In this document: positions 50,177 to 62,904 of the stretch, one piece after another | Layout of the letters: every line of letters begins with the position of its first letter | Numbering within the stretch: position 1 is the stretch's first letter | Source of the DNA: Obelidium mucronatum | Taxonomy: Eukaryota > Chytridiomycota > Chytridiomycetes > Chytridiales > Chytriomycetaceae | Length of the DNA stretch: 64,000 nucleotides | Assembly: GCA_025765595.1 (NCBI GenBank) | Contig: JAIVFH010000087.1 | Coordinates: 87,721 to 151,720 of the forward strand | Direction: 5' to 3' | Made by a program: the position numbers and the translations under genes | The notes under the pieces: model-generated | The model's database searches: none | Told to the model about the DNA's origin: nothing | What the model saw: the letters and a program-made list of their open reading frames with translations, nothing else

Positions 50177-53020
50177 TCATCCCCTTCTTTTCTTGCCATT
50201 GCAAACACTTGCAGCAATCGCACCAGGACCAGGCTTATCGGGATATTTGGCATGGAATTCAGAAACCAACTCAGCAGAACCTGAAACATTGGCAGCTGGT
50301 TCCCAAGAGCAATCAGAGTTAGAATAACCCATCCAGTGGACCAAATATTGAAGTTTTTTGTAGAAAACGCGAGAATCCAAGATTTCTTGAACTTCCCATT
50401 CTTCAGTGTTGTCCACGATAACTGGCGGAGGCGGAGGTTGGGTAAACGCGGCGACAATATTCTTAGTCTTGGGATGCAGCAAAGACGCGTGGAATACTGG
50501 ATGAATACGCATGGTTGAAGGTAAGGCAAGCTCAAAGGCGACTGGGTTGATGACACGCTTGACTTTAAAAGGACCAAGTTTCTTATCATCAATCTTTTGA
50601 GAAGGACGATTAGTCTTGATATTGCGACGATCCAAGAAAACCAAGTCTCCGGGTTTAATTACCGGAACCGGTAACCGAGATTTATTGGCTTGTGTGGTGT
50701 AACCTTCCTGGGCAAACTTTAAGTTCGCACGAAGGTCTTCAAGAATTGTTTTCATAGACGCGAGAAGATCTTCAGCGTCAGGAACAGAGGATTCACGGAT
50801 AACAGAGGGGTCAAAAATTGGATTGTGACCAGAGTTTGCGAAGAACGGTGTATGACCAGTAGTGGTTACCTAAGAATCGTTGTAGGCAAATTCGCAAAGC
50901 GGTAACTTGGATACCCAATCGTCTTGCTGGTAGTTACAGTAAACGCGTAGGTATTGCTCAATGACTTGGTTGAGGACCTCAGTAGATCCATCAGTTTGAG
51001 GGTGAAAACCGGTAGAAATGTTAAGTTTAACGTTTAGGAGTTCCATAAAACGTTGCCAGAAACCGCCTGTAAAACGCGGGTCGCGATCGGATACAATGGA
51101 TCTGGAAGCACCGTGAAGTCTAAAAACTTCCCGAATGTAGATGTCCGCAGTATCAGCACCAGTAGAAGTTTTTACCGTAGGAATAAAATGGGCTTGCTTG
51201 GTAAGCCGATCTTTTACCACAAGTAAGGCATCAAAACCTTGACTAATAGGCAAGTCAGTAATCCAATCCATAGAGATATCCATCCATGGTTTGGAAGGAA
51301 CAGGTAAGGGTTGGAGAAGGCCAAATGGAGCATGGCGAGAAGGACGAGAACGCTGACATGCGTCGCAGTTTGCGATGAAACGCTGAACTACGCGCCGCAT
51401 GCGCGGAAACCAGTAATTGCAAGAGATTAACTCAACTGTTTTAGCAATGCCAAAGTGGCCAGCAGCGGGAGCACAGTGACGTTGACGGAAAACTTCAAGT
51501 TGAAGCTCCTCAGTTGGAAGGTAAATAAGTTCATCACGAAAGATGAGACCGTTGGATTCAGTGAAGATAATGTGTAACTTGCGCTTCTTGTGTAAGGCGT
51601 ACAGAGCGGACTTGGAAGTAGCGAGGGTGACGCGATCGATCCAGCTTTTGTCCGAATTGACAATGGTAATGTCATCAATATCCACACGTTGGAATAGCTG
51701 AATAAAGTTTTGTTTATGCAGCTCATCGCCTTGCTGAGTGACGTAATTGTTGGAGGCACATGAAACTCATGTTGCAAGCTCCATGTTTGGAAATAAAGTT
51801 TAAGAATTCTCTCCAAAATCTCTCTAGTGTCCACAACGATCAGCTCACCTGTCTACAGAACCAGCACCGCTTCCAGTCCCTCTACAACAGTAATCAGGGC
51901 GGCGGGACAGCGCGTCTGGTTTTCCGGAAAGTCGGAAGTCGGCCAGGGCGATGAAAAATTTTAAAACTAAATTCCGACAACTTAGTCATCCACCTATATT
52001 GGCGACGGGTCAGTTGTTGAACGGCAGTAAAGTTTTGAAGGCGATCATGATCAGAGAAAACAATGATCGGATCCGAAGGCTCAACGGCTATCAGGTAATG
52101 TCTCCAAGCCGCGAACGCGTCTACGATGGCAAGCAGTTCCTTGTCGTGAGTATCGTAGTTGATTTCCGCTGGAATTAACTTGCGGGAATGAAAGGCAACA
52201 GGATGTAACCTTCCATCCGAACCGAACTGGGATAAAATTGCGCCCAGTGCAAAATCTGAGCAATCAGTTTCCACATACACGGTACGACTGGGATCGAAGT
52301 GAATCAGGACCGGAGCGGTGGAGAAGGCATGTTTAAGCTTTTCAAAAGCCGATGCCGCGGCTTCGGACCATGGAAAGGGTCCAATTTTGGCTTCCTTACA
52401 CTTTAGGCTGGTAAGCGGTAACACAATATCGGAGTAGCCGGTGATCAATTGGCGGTAAAAATTTGCAAATCCTAGAAAAATTTGCACATCCTTGACAGAC
52501 TGAGGTACCGGCCAACTGGAAACGGTAGCAACCTTGGCAGGATCCATCTTGACACCATCGGCAGAGAAGATATGTCCCAGGAATTCCGTAGAACTGGTAT
52601 GGAAAGCACATTTGGCAGGGTTGACTACCAAGTTGTGTTTCCGCAAGCGCTCCAAGACTTCCTTGACGTGACGTTCGTGTAATTCTTCATCTTCGGAAAA
52701 GATTAGAATGTCATCCAAATAAACGATGACAAACACGCCCAGTAAATCCGAAAAAATGTCATTCATGAAGTACTGGAAGGCAGCTGGAGCGTTGGTTAGA
52801 CCGAAACTAACCACATTATACTGGAAATGGCCAAACTTGCAGCGAAATGCAGTTTTCCATTCCTCACCAGAGCGTATTCTTAGTAAGTGGTACGCGTCCG
52901 GGAGATCCAAGTGAGTGAAAATTTTAGCCTTGGATAATTTTCCCGCCAGATCCGAGAACAGCGGTAGCGGAAACTTGTTCTTGACTACAATGTTGTAGAG
53001 TGTAGGGTGGGGTACAGAGA
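50177..53020 (-). pseudogene. Ty3/gypsy chromovirus pol, 5'-truncated
   Basis: Minus strand. RT starts mid-domain (IVVKNKFPLPLFSDLAGKL, AKIFTHLDLPDAYH), then VSFGLTNAPAAFQ and VIVYLDDILIFSED. RNase H: YVETDCSDFALGAILS and YDTHDKELLAIVDAF. Integrase: HFGIAKTVELIS...CDACQ, MDISMDWITDLP, SIVSDRDPRFTG and STEVLNQVIEQ. The C-terminus carries a chromodomain (EWEVQEILDSRVF...YLVHWMGYSNSDCSWEP), which in chromoviruses targets integration to heterochromatin. Damage: the 142-bp LTR inserted at 51,748-51,889, and an in-frame TAG at 50,870. Gag, protease and the 5' LTR are missing. Confidence 0.9.
51748..51889 (+). repeat. Solo 142-bp LTR inserted in gypsy pol
   Basis: TGTTGG to CTACAACA, flanked by the exact 5-bp duplication GTAAT (51,743-51,747 and 51,890-51,894). 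It interrupts pol between RNase H and integrase. Confidence 0.92.
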
Positions 53021-54283
53021 GGTTGAACTGAGAGAACGGCTAGGGAGAACTCATTTTTTCGAAGAGGGAAAAATGAGAGGGGAAAGAAAAAATGAAAGCG
53101 GGAAGAATGCAAATGAAATTTTTTCCAAGATTTTCAAGTTTCGACCTTTTTTTTTGAGATGAAAAAGTGAGTCATAATGACTCGATTTGTGCAGGGAATT
53201 TTTTTTGGAAAAATGATGAGTCTTTGAGACTGCTAGAGTGCCAAGAGTGGTGAAATGAAACAAACAATACACATGGAATTTTATTTTTGATTTTAGAAAG
53301 AGAAGCAGGGAAAAGCGTTGAAGTGGGGGTGAATGGAGATTTCATCGGCAGGAGATTTCGGATGAAAAGAAAATTTTTTCTGGTTGTTTCCGATCTAATC
53401 GAAAACAGATCGAAAATTGACGCACGAAATCTGCAAGTAGCTTTATGGCCTACTTCCATTCCCTCAGGGGAAGCAGCTGCTGCCACAAAACAGGATCCGC
53501 AACGACATTGTCAAACACCCACTGATCCAACGGCTACTTTCAAGTCCGCAAAATGCATTGTTCAATGCTCCTTTCAATAACTATCAGTGGCAGCAACCTG
53601 TACCAATCACTGAGACGCAATCATTATTCTGGAAAATGGATATGTGTGATTAATCAAAGACCTGTGCCTCACTCCAAAGATTGTAGTAGCGGACCAGTGA
53701 CCTTGAAGATGCTGGACTACACTTGACACAGCAAGAACTATTGGCGGAGGAATCGGATGGTACAAGCTGTGTTAGAGTCAAAAATGAGAATGTTAGAGAA
53801 AGAGAAGGTGACAAGCCAACAACACAAAATATGCAAACTTATCTTATGATTTTCTTCTGCACAGCTTACAAGAATCTTGCCTCCTTATGAAAATCAATAA
53901 AGGAAGAACCTCTTCTGGTTTTCAAGACCCTGAATAGCTTCCTGGAAATCAAAACTCTGAATGTACAACTAATTAAATCAATCCACATCACACCTTACTT
54001 CAGTTTGGACACTGTGCTTTTTATTTGGACATTGTGGCGGCCCATTGTTGAGTCTATCCTAGAATCAATGTTGTCTTACACCATTCCATATATCTCTCTT
54101 GTTGATACAGAGAAAGTTTTATCCGATCAAATCAAAAAACTGGAGATTTATGCATCCACATAAGGAAGTCACCGTCCAGAAACCAGTGTCCAGTATTTGG
54201 ACATCATTTGTTGCACTCTGTATTATTGGAAACCTGCCCATCTGAAAAATGCTTCCCTAGCACAAGCTGATGTATTTCTTTAA
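53021..54283. other. Unannotated region
   Basis: No recognisable gene. A 97-codon plus-strand ORF (53,287-53,580; MILEREAGKSVEVGVNG) and several shadows on the minus strand have no family signature. Probably relic sequence joined to the truncated gypsy element. Confidence 0.4.
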
Positions 54284-54772
54284 TTGAAATTGTACAATGA
54301 CAACTTTGGGTGGCTTGGAGTTGTCAAAAACACAAAGGGAAACTGCATAATCAGCGTGACAGAAGTTGGTATTAATAGTGCAATTCACGGATTGCTGATA
54401 GCTTTGGGAAACATTCCCTTGGTACTCACATCAGCTCTGGGAGTGAAAAAGGCAGGAATGAATCGCATTCTTGAGATTTACTCATTGGAATTGGAGGAAC
54501 TGGCATGGGGGAAGGGGATGACTGCTCAGAATGTCAAATACTTGGTTCTTGCCTTCATATTTGACACATATGGAGATGCACCAGCAAGAGCCCGCATCAT
54601 GGGAATGAGTACATTGGTGATTAAAAGTGTTCTATGTCTCAAGTGCCTGACACCACTTAAGGATTTTGCTGCTGCTGCCTGGAATCCATCAAAACTGAAG
54701 CCGAATCAAACAACAGCAAGCTTCTCAACTCATCTCTTCTTGTTTCACATGGAGGAAGCTATGGGCCTTTGA
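54284..54772 (+). pseudogene. DNA-transposase-like fragment
   Basis: 162-codon ORF. The run IPLVLTSALGVKKAGM, then YLVLAFIFDTYGDAPARARI and a short LCLKC resembles the core of large tnp2/CACTA-type transposases, where a D-x-P-A motif precedes a Cys pair. Only a fragment, no flanking repeats seen. Tentative. Confidence 0.3.
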
Positions 54773-54774
54773 CA

Positions 54775-54950
54775 GGACCTGCAAAAACAACAGATCTACT
54801 GAAGTCCTCCAAGTCATTGAACAATACCTACACGTTTTCTGTAACTACCAGCAAAACAATTGGGTATCCAAGTTACCTCTTTGCGAAATTTGCCTACAAC
54901 AATTCTTTGGTAACCACTACTGGTCATACACCATTCTTCGACTATAAGTC
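54775..54950 (+). mobile_element. Ty3/gypsy integrase relic
   Basis: KFAYNNSLVTTTGHTPFF matches the integrase end of the gypsy element (CEFAYNDS at 50,870-50,900 minus strand). It preserves the sense codon where that copy has a stop. Confidence 0.7.
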
Positions 54951-55465
54951 ATACGGATTGATTATTTCAACCTGAATCTTTATTGTTAGAATAAAAAGAG
55001 TTTCTGTGATTCGAACCTGGGAGATAACGCTCTGCACCAAGTACATCTTTCCTGCCTGCTCTCCAAACCAAAACATCATAATACATTGGCCGTGCGCTGC
55101 CGAGATTAAGGGACACCTTAACCAGAGATGGGTTATGCTTTTGGCCCTTGGCAGTATGTGGTTTAACAGCTGCTCACAAGTAGAAAAATGAATGCATTTT
55201 GTAAATGTAACATTTATTATTAAGTATTATCGCCGCCAGGCGGCGATAAATTTCCCCTTCACTAATTTCCCCGAATTGGAAATCACCATGTCAAGTTGAT
55301 GCACCGCCTCAGTGGGCAAATGGGATACGATATTTTCAACCTCAACAGGTCTCAATGGGACCATGTAAAAGACTAAAGCAACAGATAAAAGTGGAGTCTG
55401 TGACGGGGAAAAAGACAATCACTTGTCTCCTGACAAACAATTAACTACATAAAGCTTACATTAGC
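54951..55465. other. Non-coding stretch between relics
   Basis: A B-box-like GGTTCGAATCAC (reverse strand) followed by a T run lies near 55,003-55,015. No matching A box or cloverleaf was found. Nothing else supported. Confidence 0.4.
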
Positions 55466-58336
55466 TTGCCGCAAATCTACACAAAAGCAATCCAATTGGT
55501 CCAGTCTACCGGTTCGCACGCTGCTACTGACGCTCTGCATCCCAAGAAGTTTATGGGCTCTAGGCTCATGGATTTTGACCAGTTTGTCCGTGACAAATTG
55601 ACTCCTTATGCCCGCTCCAAGGGCTTATCAATGTCTTATCTGACGCTTACACCATTGGTCTTCCACCTGTTGAACCAGTCCCTGCGGCTGTGTTTCCAAA
55701 TCCAGGCCCGCTTCCGGCAGGTGCTCTGGGCGCTGGTACGGCCAATGTTGCTGCCCGCACCGCTTGGGAAGCGGCTTGGAATGTCTATACTGACCAGTCA
55801 CATGACAACTCCACTGCCCAGTGTGACTTTGTTGAAGCCCGCAAGCGCTTTGAGGAACGTTCTGAGAAGAACAACAAGGCTTGTGCCATTCTCTCTGAGT
55901 GTTTCTCCTACTACGACATGTCTTGTGTTGAGCAGCATCCACTTGCATCTGTCAAGATACCTACGCTCCGCGCTATGTACAACACTGGCGGTCTTGCTGG
56001 ATCCTCCGGCACTGAGGAGACAGAGTCATCTTACTGATGCAAACCCTGTGATGGATTTCATCAGTGTAGATGGCTTGGTGTAACGTTACAAGATCAGAGA
56101 TCTCCGCAACAAACTCACGCATATCAGCGTTGGAAGCGTCCAAGTGACAAACAGCATTGACCCAGAAAGTTTGCCATTGGAGTTTGCTGGGTTTCTCCAG
56201 AACATTGCTTCTACAGGTACCCGCTCCTTTGTTCCCCTCTTGGTTCTTGGTCCACTACCTCCAGGTGCCCCTGCTGGCGCTGCTCCACCATTGGTTAAGG
56301 ATCTGCTCCAAGCATAGAAAGGGTTTCCATGACGATTCTCAGTGCCGTCTTCAGAACAAGGACTCCAATTTGTCTTCCAACAAGGCTGGCAAGTGTCCTG
56401 CTGGAATCTGTGGCGTGTGCCAATCTAAAACCCACACCAAGATTGCTGATTGTCAAGACAATGCAGGCTGGGAGTGAGTTTGGTTCTGGCTCCGCTATGT
56501 TGTAGAGGGACTAGAAGCGGTGCTGGTTCAGTGTAGACAGGTGAGCTGATTGTTGTGGACACTAGAGAGATTTTGAAGAGAATTCTTAAACTTTATTTCC
56601 AAACATGGAGCTTGCAACATGAGTTTCATGTGCCTCCAACACGCTACTGCCAAGAAAGCTTCTTTCTCTGGAGACTCTGACATCGATATGGATAACACAC
56701 CTACTGTTTCTGTGACTGAACGCGCCATTGCGGCTTGTGCTCTCCTCAATGAGGCTCTGGGTGACCCACCTACCTTGTCGCCAGCTGGACATATGGTTTA
56801 TCTAAACAACTACAATAGCGCCGCTGGATCCACTTACCGTGAAAAGAGCCGCTGCATTCTTGACTCTGGTGCCTTGCGCTGGATGAGTCTATACAAGGAT
56901 GACTTTGTCACTCTTCAGCTCACCAATACTGGCGGAACTGCCACCATTGCGGACAACTCCACTGTTCCCATCAAGGGTTATGGTTCTGTTGTTATGTCTT
57001 TTGGAACCTATGAGCATCACATGGATGCACCGTACGTGCCAGGTCTTGCTGAGCCTCTTGGTTCTGTCTCTTGTCTTGTTGAGTCAACAGGTGGAGCTGT
57101 ATCTTTTGCCAAAGGTGAGCTTTATCTTACTTTACGGAATGGCAAACGGTTTCTAATTGGTAATCGCGATGGGGGATCTCTACTATCTTTGACCATCAGG
57201 CGCTTCCAATACTGTCATGGAAACCAACAAAGGTAAACGCAAGCGAGATATTAACTTTTTGGTTACTGATGAACCTACCTCTCTTTTAGGTGACAATTCT
57301 GCCCCCAGGAAAGAAATTGCTCTGGACCTTGCTGTTGATTAAGTTGAGACGGGCTTGGACGCTACTAAGGTAAAGTTTACAAAAGTCAAACTGGAAATTT
57401 ATTCTACAAACAATCCTGCAACACACACTGGTGGTAGACTTGATGCAGACATTATCCTCCTGGATGATTCTGATGATTCCTATTGGTTATGTATTGTCAA
57501 TCAATTCACGCGATGGATGGATTTCCATTTATCTTTTGGAATCTAAAAGCGACGTGTGTTTTACAATGCGCCAACACATTGGCAAATTTGAACCCACAGT
57601 GTAATTGTGGGGGAAATACATTCTGACACTGCAGAACTGATGACAACACAATGGTTTATTGATTTTTGCTCTAGACAAATCAATAAAATTGAGTTGACTG
57701 CATCTCCTCCGTATGTTAAAGAATTCAACGGTCTTGTAGAAAGTACAGTTCCTGAGTGCTTACTCTTACAAAGTAAACTGCCGCGTGAGTATTACTATAG
57801 TACGCACTGTTTTATGCAGCGTTTTTGAAGAACAGGTTGTTTCATCTTTTCCTGAAAGGAACACCATTCTTTGCGCTCTTTAAAAGACACGCTGACACTC
57901 AGAACGCCCGCATTTTTGGTTCCCTTGCAAGCATTTTCATCTTTGATGAACAGCCAAGGGAATTTTGGAATGTTTGAAAGCCCGCTGGGTTGCACAAGGA
58001 TTTTCCCAAGTCAAGAATCTTGATTATTTCAAAACTTACTCACCTGTTGCACCAACAGAGACTATTACGTTTCATATACAATACCAGACTCAACTTCCAA
58101 CAGGGACATGAAAGGGCTGAAACGTGTTCTTCTATATCTCAACGGTACGTGCGATTTGGGAATTTGTTACCAGAAACCAGGTAATGAAATCTTACGTGTT
58201 GATGGGGGAAAGAGGAAATTAGGAAATTTTCCTAAACAATCCTACACTAGGACCAATCTGCTATGCAGATGCAAGCTTTGCTGAAGCTAAAGGACGCAGT
58301 CTCGTTGCTGGCTCTGCAATCATGTGGCAGTGGAGG
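55466..58336 (+). mobile_element. Ty1/copia relic copia-3
   Basis: Decayed fragments in copia order. Gag pieces: MDFDQFVRDKLTPYARSKG and AARTAWEAAWNVYTDQSHD. Zinc knuckle CGVCQSKTHTKIADC (about 56,405-56,450). Protease CILDSGALRWMSLYKDD (about 56,855). Integrase pieces: LYCIVNQFTRW-like and IHSDTAELMTTQWFIDFCS, with PPYVKEFNGLVEST. Integrase C-terminal RIFGSLASIFIFDE, an RT scrap VAQGFSQVKNLDYF, and RNase H ICYADASFAEAKGRSL. Large deletions and frameshifts throughout. It is interrupted by a solo 142-bp-type LTR and cut at its end by LINE-2. Confidence 0.8.
56498..56641 (-). repeat. Solo LTR of the 142-bp family in copia-3
   Basis: 144 bp in inverted orientation, TGTTGTAG to TCCAACA on the plus strand. 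Flanked by the exact duplication CGCTA (56,493-56,497 and 56,642-56,646). Confidence 0.92.
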
Positions 58337-61300
58337 TTTTTTTCTTTTTTTTTTGGTATGAACTGTATTTTGTAACAAACACTTGTCGAACTACTATTTT
58401 CCCCCCAATTGCTCGGATTGATTAGTAAGGCCCGGCCTCATACTCCGGATTACGAATGGTTTCCACCTAATCCCCCTTGTAGACCCCCAGTCTACTACCA
58501 GTATCACTTCCCCTCTCCCATCCTCCAACTCGTCTTGAGTTTCCACCTATGTTGTGTACCCCTAATCTATAGCAACCCCATTTTCTCCACTCCCATCCCT
58601 CAGCTCCTCTTGAGCTTCCACACTTATTGGGGGCCTTGTTATCAAAAACTCCTGTGGGGAAAAAAGAAAGCCCCCATCTGGCCTCCCTTCCACCATATTT
58701 TTCTTGCTTGTGTGGTTCCAGTCCCCTTGCTGTTTGCTTGATCCTTGTGTTGGTGGAATCCCCTCTGGATAGGTCCACTCTTGTTGCCGTCCCCTGGGTA
58801 TTTGTAGGAACACCGGTCCCATGTCAACATCTTTGTCAGGTATTTCTAGTCTTTGTCTTTCCCTTGCTATGTCATGGCTGATTTCTTCCACTGTTGTTTT
58901 CCCTTTTCTAAGCTCTTTGAATGCTCTGTCTTCATATTCTTGTAGTTCTTCCAGTTTCCTTTTGAGTTGTTACTTTTCACTTTCCTTTGCTTTGCCGTGC
59001 GTTTCCTTTTTTTTGTTTTCCAGTCTGCTCTCATCAGTTTTCGATTTCTTTCCTGGTACTTGGTGCTTCTTTGGTTTGTATTTGAATTCGTCATTTTTGA
59101 CGTATGCATTTATGTATCTGCTAGATGTTGTTGTCCATCCAGGTTGTATTTTCTTGATTCCTTTTCTGTCTTCCATTAGGGTTTTGATTGCTTTTTTGAT
59201 TCTCCCCATTGTTCCTGAGCATTCATGGTTTCCTGTTGCACCCATTATCCCCTCGCATAGTTGACATATGGTTTCATTTTTGATCTTTGTGTTTTTGGTT
59301 GTTCTTGGTTCATTGTTCTTTTCAGATTTGTTTCTGGGTCCCTCTTTTCTGGGGGTTTTATCTTTCCTCTTGGTTTTGTCTTTCTCAGTGATTCCGCAGG
59401 CAAGTTCAAATTCAATTGTCTTTTCATTGCGGTATTTCCAGATTTTCTCCTTTACCTCATATCTCAGGTCTTTCCATGCCTGTACAATGATTCTTCTGAT
59501 ACTTTCTGCCTTCTGTACTCCACATTTTTTTATGCATTTGTGGGTTATCTCTGGTATAAGTCCATATCTGTCTGTTTTGGAGTTCATTGGGTTCATGTCT
59601 TCTTCCATGTATTGGTTTGTTGGTTGCCTCATCCAGTTTCTGAACCACTTTTCCAGTTTGGTATTAATTTCATCTAGTGTCAGATTACTTTCTTTCTCAA
59701 TTTCTCCTTTTGGGTTGTTTCCCGTTGGTATTAGAGTTGGTTGGATGTCTCCCTCAGGGTTACTGGGTTGATGTGGTTTCTCCTTGCTTTCCTTTTGGCA
59801 TTCTTCCTCAATCTTTTTAGTAAGTTTTTCGATGAAGTTTGCCATGATTTCTCCTCTGGTTTCTTGCATTGTTGGGCAGTTCCATAGTTGCTCATTTGTT
59901 TTTTCCTCATCTGAGAGGCATACTCTACAGCATCCATCGGGGGAGGTCCTGATGTCTTCTTCGCATTTCTTTTTGGGTTGGTAGTTGCCTATGTGTTGAA
60001 TTTATCAGGTATTTCCTATAGTGACTGAGGTTTTCACTGGTGAATAGTGAGGTTGTTTTGTGCCACATTGGATTACAGTGAAGGTAAGACCCAGGTCCAC
60101 CAACTCCTGGATTTCTTTGATGTGCCTGTGTTTTGGTTGGTCTATCCATTCCAGGTGTGCTGCTATTTTGGTTATTTCCTTAGGTTGTTTCTGTATGCTC
60201 CTTTGATGATATTCCCATCCGCCTTTAGGATGGATTTTATGTTTGATTGGGCGTGGGTGTTCTGTGTGAGCAGTGGTGCCTTGTGTCCTTTATTGGCATC
60301 CTTGTCAGCTTGCTTGTTGCCTACTTCCCTGCTGTGTCCTTTTACATGTTTCACCTCAGGGAGTTGTGTCATTCCTTCTCTGTTTCTTTGTTTCATGATT
60401 TCACATGTTAGAACCAGATAGTCAATAAAGGACTTAAGGGTTCTTGAAGGCACGAGGGCTTAGGGGGCACGAGGGCTTGTCCAATAACGGCTTGAGGTCA
60501 CGAGAGACGGGATCAAAGAGTTACAAAACTGAAGACTAACACAGAATGTATTGAAACTGAACTAAAACTCAGAGCAGAAAGCTTGCTATTTATGCAAGTT
60601 CTGGAATTTCAAATAACAAAAGTTCAAAACTGAAAACAAACTGAAAATCAAACAGAAATTGTGATAGCAAGAGTGATAGCACAATAATATGTGAAATCAA
60701 GAATGATATCACAAAATGAAACTGAAAACTTAGTAAAATGACAAATCAAAGATGACAAATACAAAAATAGAAACTTAAAGTAAAATGTTACTAGCAGGAA
60801 CCCGGGTTTCCATCGTGAGGGTCCCCCGTAATGACCACTAAAGACGGGTCATTGCTAACATCACATGTGATTGCACTTTTATGTTATCAATATTGATCAT
60901 GTTTGAGAAGTTCCCGCACCCAATTAGTGCTGCATTCAGGGCCATTTGCTCTAGGTTTGTCGAGTGTGCATTTCCTTCCAGTTTGAAGTTCACTTGTCTG
61001 CTGCTGCTGGCACCGTCTCTGACAAATACAGATCCTGCTATGCTTGGGGCTCCATTGATGGTTTTCAGTGATCCATCAGTGTAAATGTTATCATATGTAC
61101 TGTTCAGACAGTTTTTAATTCTGGTCCCAATGGCTTCCAGTGTTTGTTCATCACTGCACTTAAAGTATTTTCCTGCTCTCTTTGCCCCGTCATTTCTATT
61201 ATTTCCATATGTTCCGGCTCTCCATGGCAGGTTCTTTTTGGTGCTTGATTCCTCCACCTCTTGCTGGTCCAATAGCCTTTCTTCCATTCTAGTTTGCTGT

Positions 61301-62420
61301 ATTTCCCAGATGTCAATGTTAAGTTCCATATCTTGTTCGTTTTCATCTATGGTGACTACAGAGTGGGTCCCCTTATTTTCTGCTTTCTTTCTTTGGATTT
61401 CTCTAGTCCATTCAAGTGTGCAGGTGTTTCCTTTCCATCCAGGGCATTCACTTTCCCAACATGATCCAAGTTGCGTGTTGCTTCCTTCCCAGTTTCCTCC
61501 TGGGTTTATGTTTTGACATGTTTCTAGGGGAATTACTCTCAGGCGCTTCAGTGTGTATGTTATTTTGCCGTTTTGGAGTGTGTTCTTTGTAACTTGTCCA
61601 TATTCGGAGTTGCCGTTCTCATTTGCCCATGTGACTATGTCTTGGGTTTTAGCCTGGCTTAACAGGTTCATTGTTGATTTTTCAGTTGCGAATGGGTTTG
61701 GACTTCTTTTTGCAAGGTCTGATACTCTGGGATAGCCTTTGGTTTATAGTTTTTGAAGGGACTGTGTCACTATGTTATACCACTTTTCCTTGCTTGCATT
61801 GAAACCTGGGTACCTGATGGCCATTTCTCTTTGGCTGAGTACTCTTTCACTGTTCCTGCATAGGATCTGCTCCACAAATAGGATGTTCCACTTTTTAAGG
61901 TGGGTCCTGACTTCATTATATGTTACCCAATTGTCTATTGCATGGAACATTGATGTTTCTCCTCCTTCTACCTTCCCAAAGGCCGGTTTTTCCTTTCCTT
62001 CACAGTCAAGGTGTTTAATTGCTTCACTGCTTATTCGGTGTCTGAACATTCTGTTAAGTATGGCCGCTAGGTGGTGGGTGCCCTTTTCCACTTTTGCCGG
62101 GAACGGTGTCTCCAGTGGGCAGTGCGGAAGTGCCAGTTCTTCTTGCAGGTTTGCTACGCAAATTCTTGTAACTTTTCCAAGCAAGTCATCAGAGTTTGCT
62201 CGAATCATCAAGTTGCTGATTGTGTCGTACATAAATAGGTCATTCCAGTTAATGAGGTTATATATTTGTGAGTGTTTCATTTGGGAGGTTGGCAGTCTGT
62301 TATGCTGTTTTACTTTCTGTTTGACTAGTCCTAGCACTGGTGTAAACCATTTTTCCACATCAGTTGGGCTGACCGGTACAGTTTGCCATTTGTATCTTAT
62401 TTGCTGCATGAGCATACAAA
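58337..62420 (-). mobile_element. LINE-2, 5'-truncated, related to the first LINE
   Basis: Minus strand. T-rich tract at 58,337-58,354 is the poly(A) end. The sequence runs through a 3' UTR (shared CCTGTGGGGAAAA with LINE-1 near 19,120), a charged C-terminal region (about 58,970-59,940), RNase H (IYTDGS near 61,075, KHVKGHSREVGNKQADK near 60,320) and the end of the RT domain (ALPHCPLETPF near 62,110). It stops near 62,420 inside the RT-thumb equivalent, as expected for 5' truncation. Interrupted by the LTR at 60,406-60,860. Confidence 0.82.
60406..60860 (-). repeat. Gypsy-family LTR inside LINE-2 RNase H
   Basis: TGTTAG to CTAACA, 455 bp, very similar to 49,655-50,109. Flanked by TCACA on both sides (60,401-60,405 and 60,861-60,865), which fits a 5-bp target duplication. 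However, the next ~16 bp on the right also match the gypsy LTR internal sequence at 50,110-50,130, so the true boundary may be near 60,881. Carries the same tRNA-like module, here with the B box damaged (ACCCGGGTTTCC side shortened). Confidence 0.75.
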
Positions 62421-62478
62421 GAGTATTTTTTTTTTTGGTTTGATGTGGATGTATTTTGTAATAAACACCTTGCCGAAC
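62421..62478. repeat. Short repeat also found at 58,345-58,395
   Basis: About 50 bp including TGTATTTTGTAATAAACACC, similar to TGTATTTTGTAACAAACACT beside the poly(A) end of LINE-2. Possibly an extended, diverged target duplication. Confidence 0.5.
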
Positions 62479-62620
62479 TGTTGGAGGCACATGAAACTCA
62501 TGTTGCAAGCTCCATGTTTGGGAATAAAGTTTAAGAATTCTCTCCAAAATCTCTCTAGTGCCCACAACGATCAGCTCACCTGCCTACAGAACCAGCACCG
62601 CTTCCAGTCCCTCTACAACA
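62479..62620 (+). repeat. 5' LTR (142 bp) of an LTR retrotransposon leaving the window
   Basis: TGTTGG to CTACAACA, with an AATAAA signal (GGGAATAAAG). Followed at once by GATTAAGCAGTCTTATTACT and a gag ORF, so this is the 5' LTR of an element and not a solo copy. Confidence 0.85.
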
Positions 62621-62904
62621 GATTAAGCAGTCTTATTACTCAACATCTGTTAAATTTTCCTGTACCAATTAGTCAGGGAACCCTTAAAAAGCCAGAACGT
62701 TCATGCATTCACTGTTACACAAACACCTCAGCCGCTACTACCACAGCCGCTACAGCTTCTAACTCTACTACAAACATCTAAAACTACTATTTACAACCAG
62801 TTTATTTAACTACAACAACTTCTACTTTCTATTACTTGAAACACTTGAAACTCAACCAACCCCCAACTACTACGCCTCAAAATTTTTCTTGACTTCAACT
62901 AAAA

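Noticed and set aside
55000..55070. tRNA gene on the minus strand near a B-box-like GGTTCGAATCAC
   Set aside because: No pairing acceptor stem, no A box at the right spacing and a mismatched T stem.
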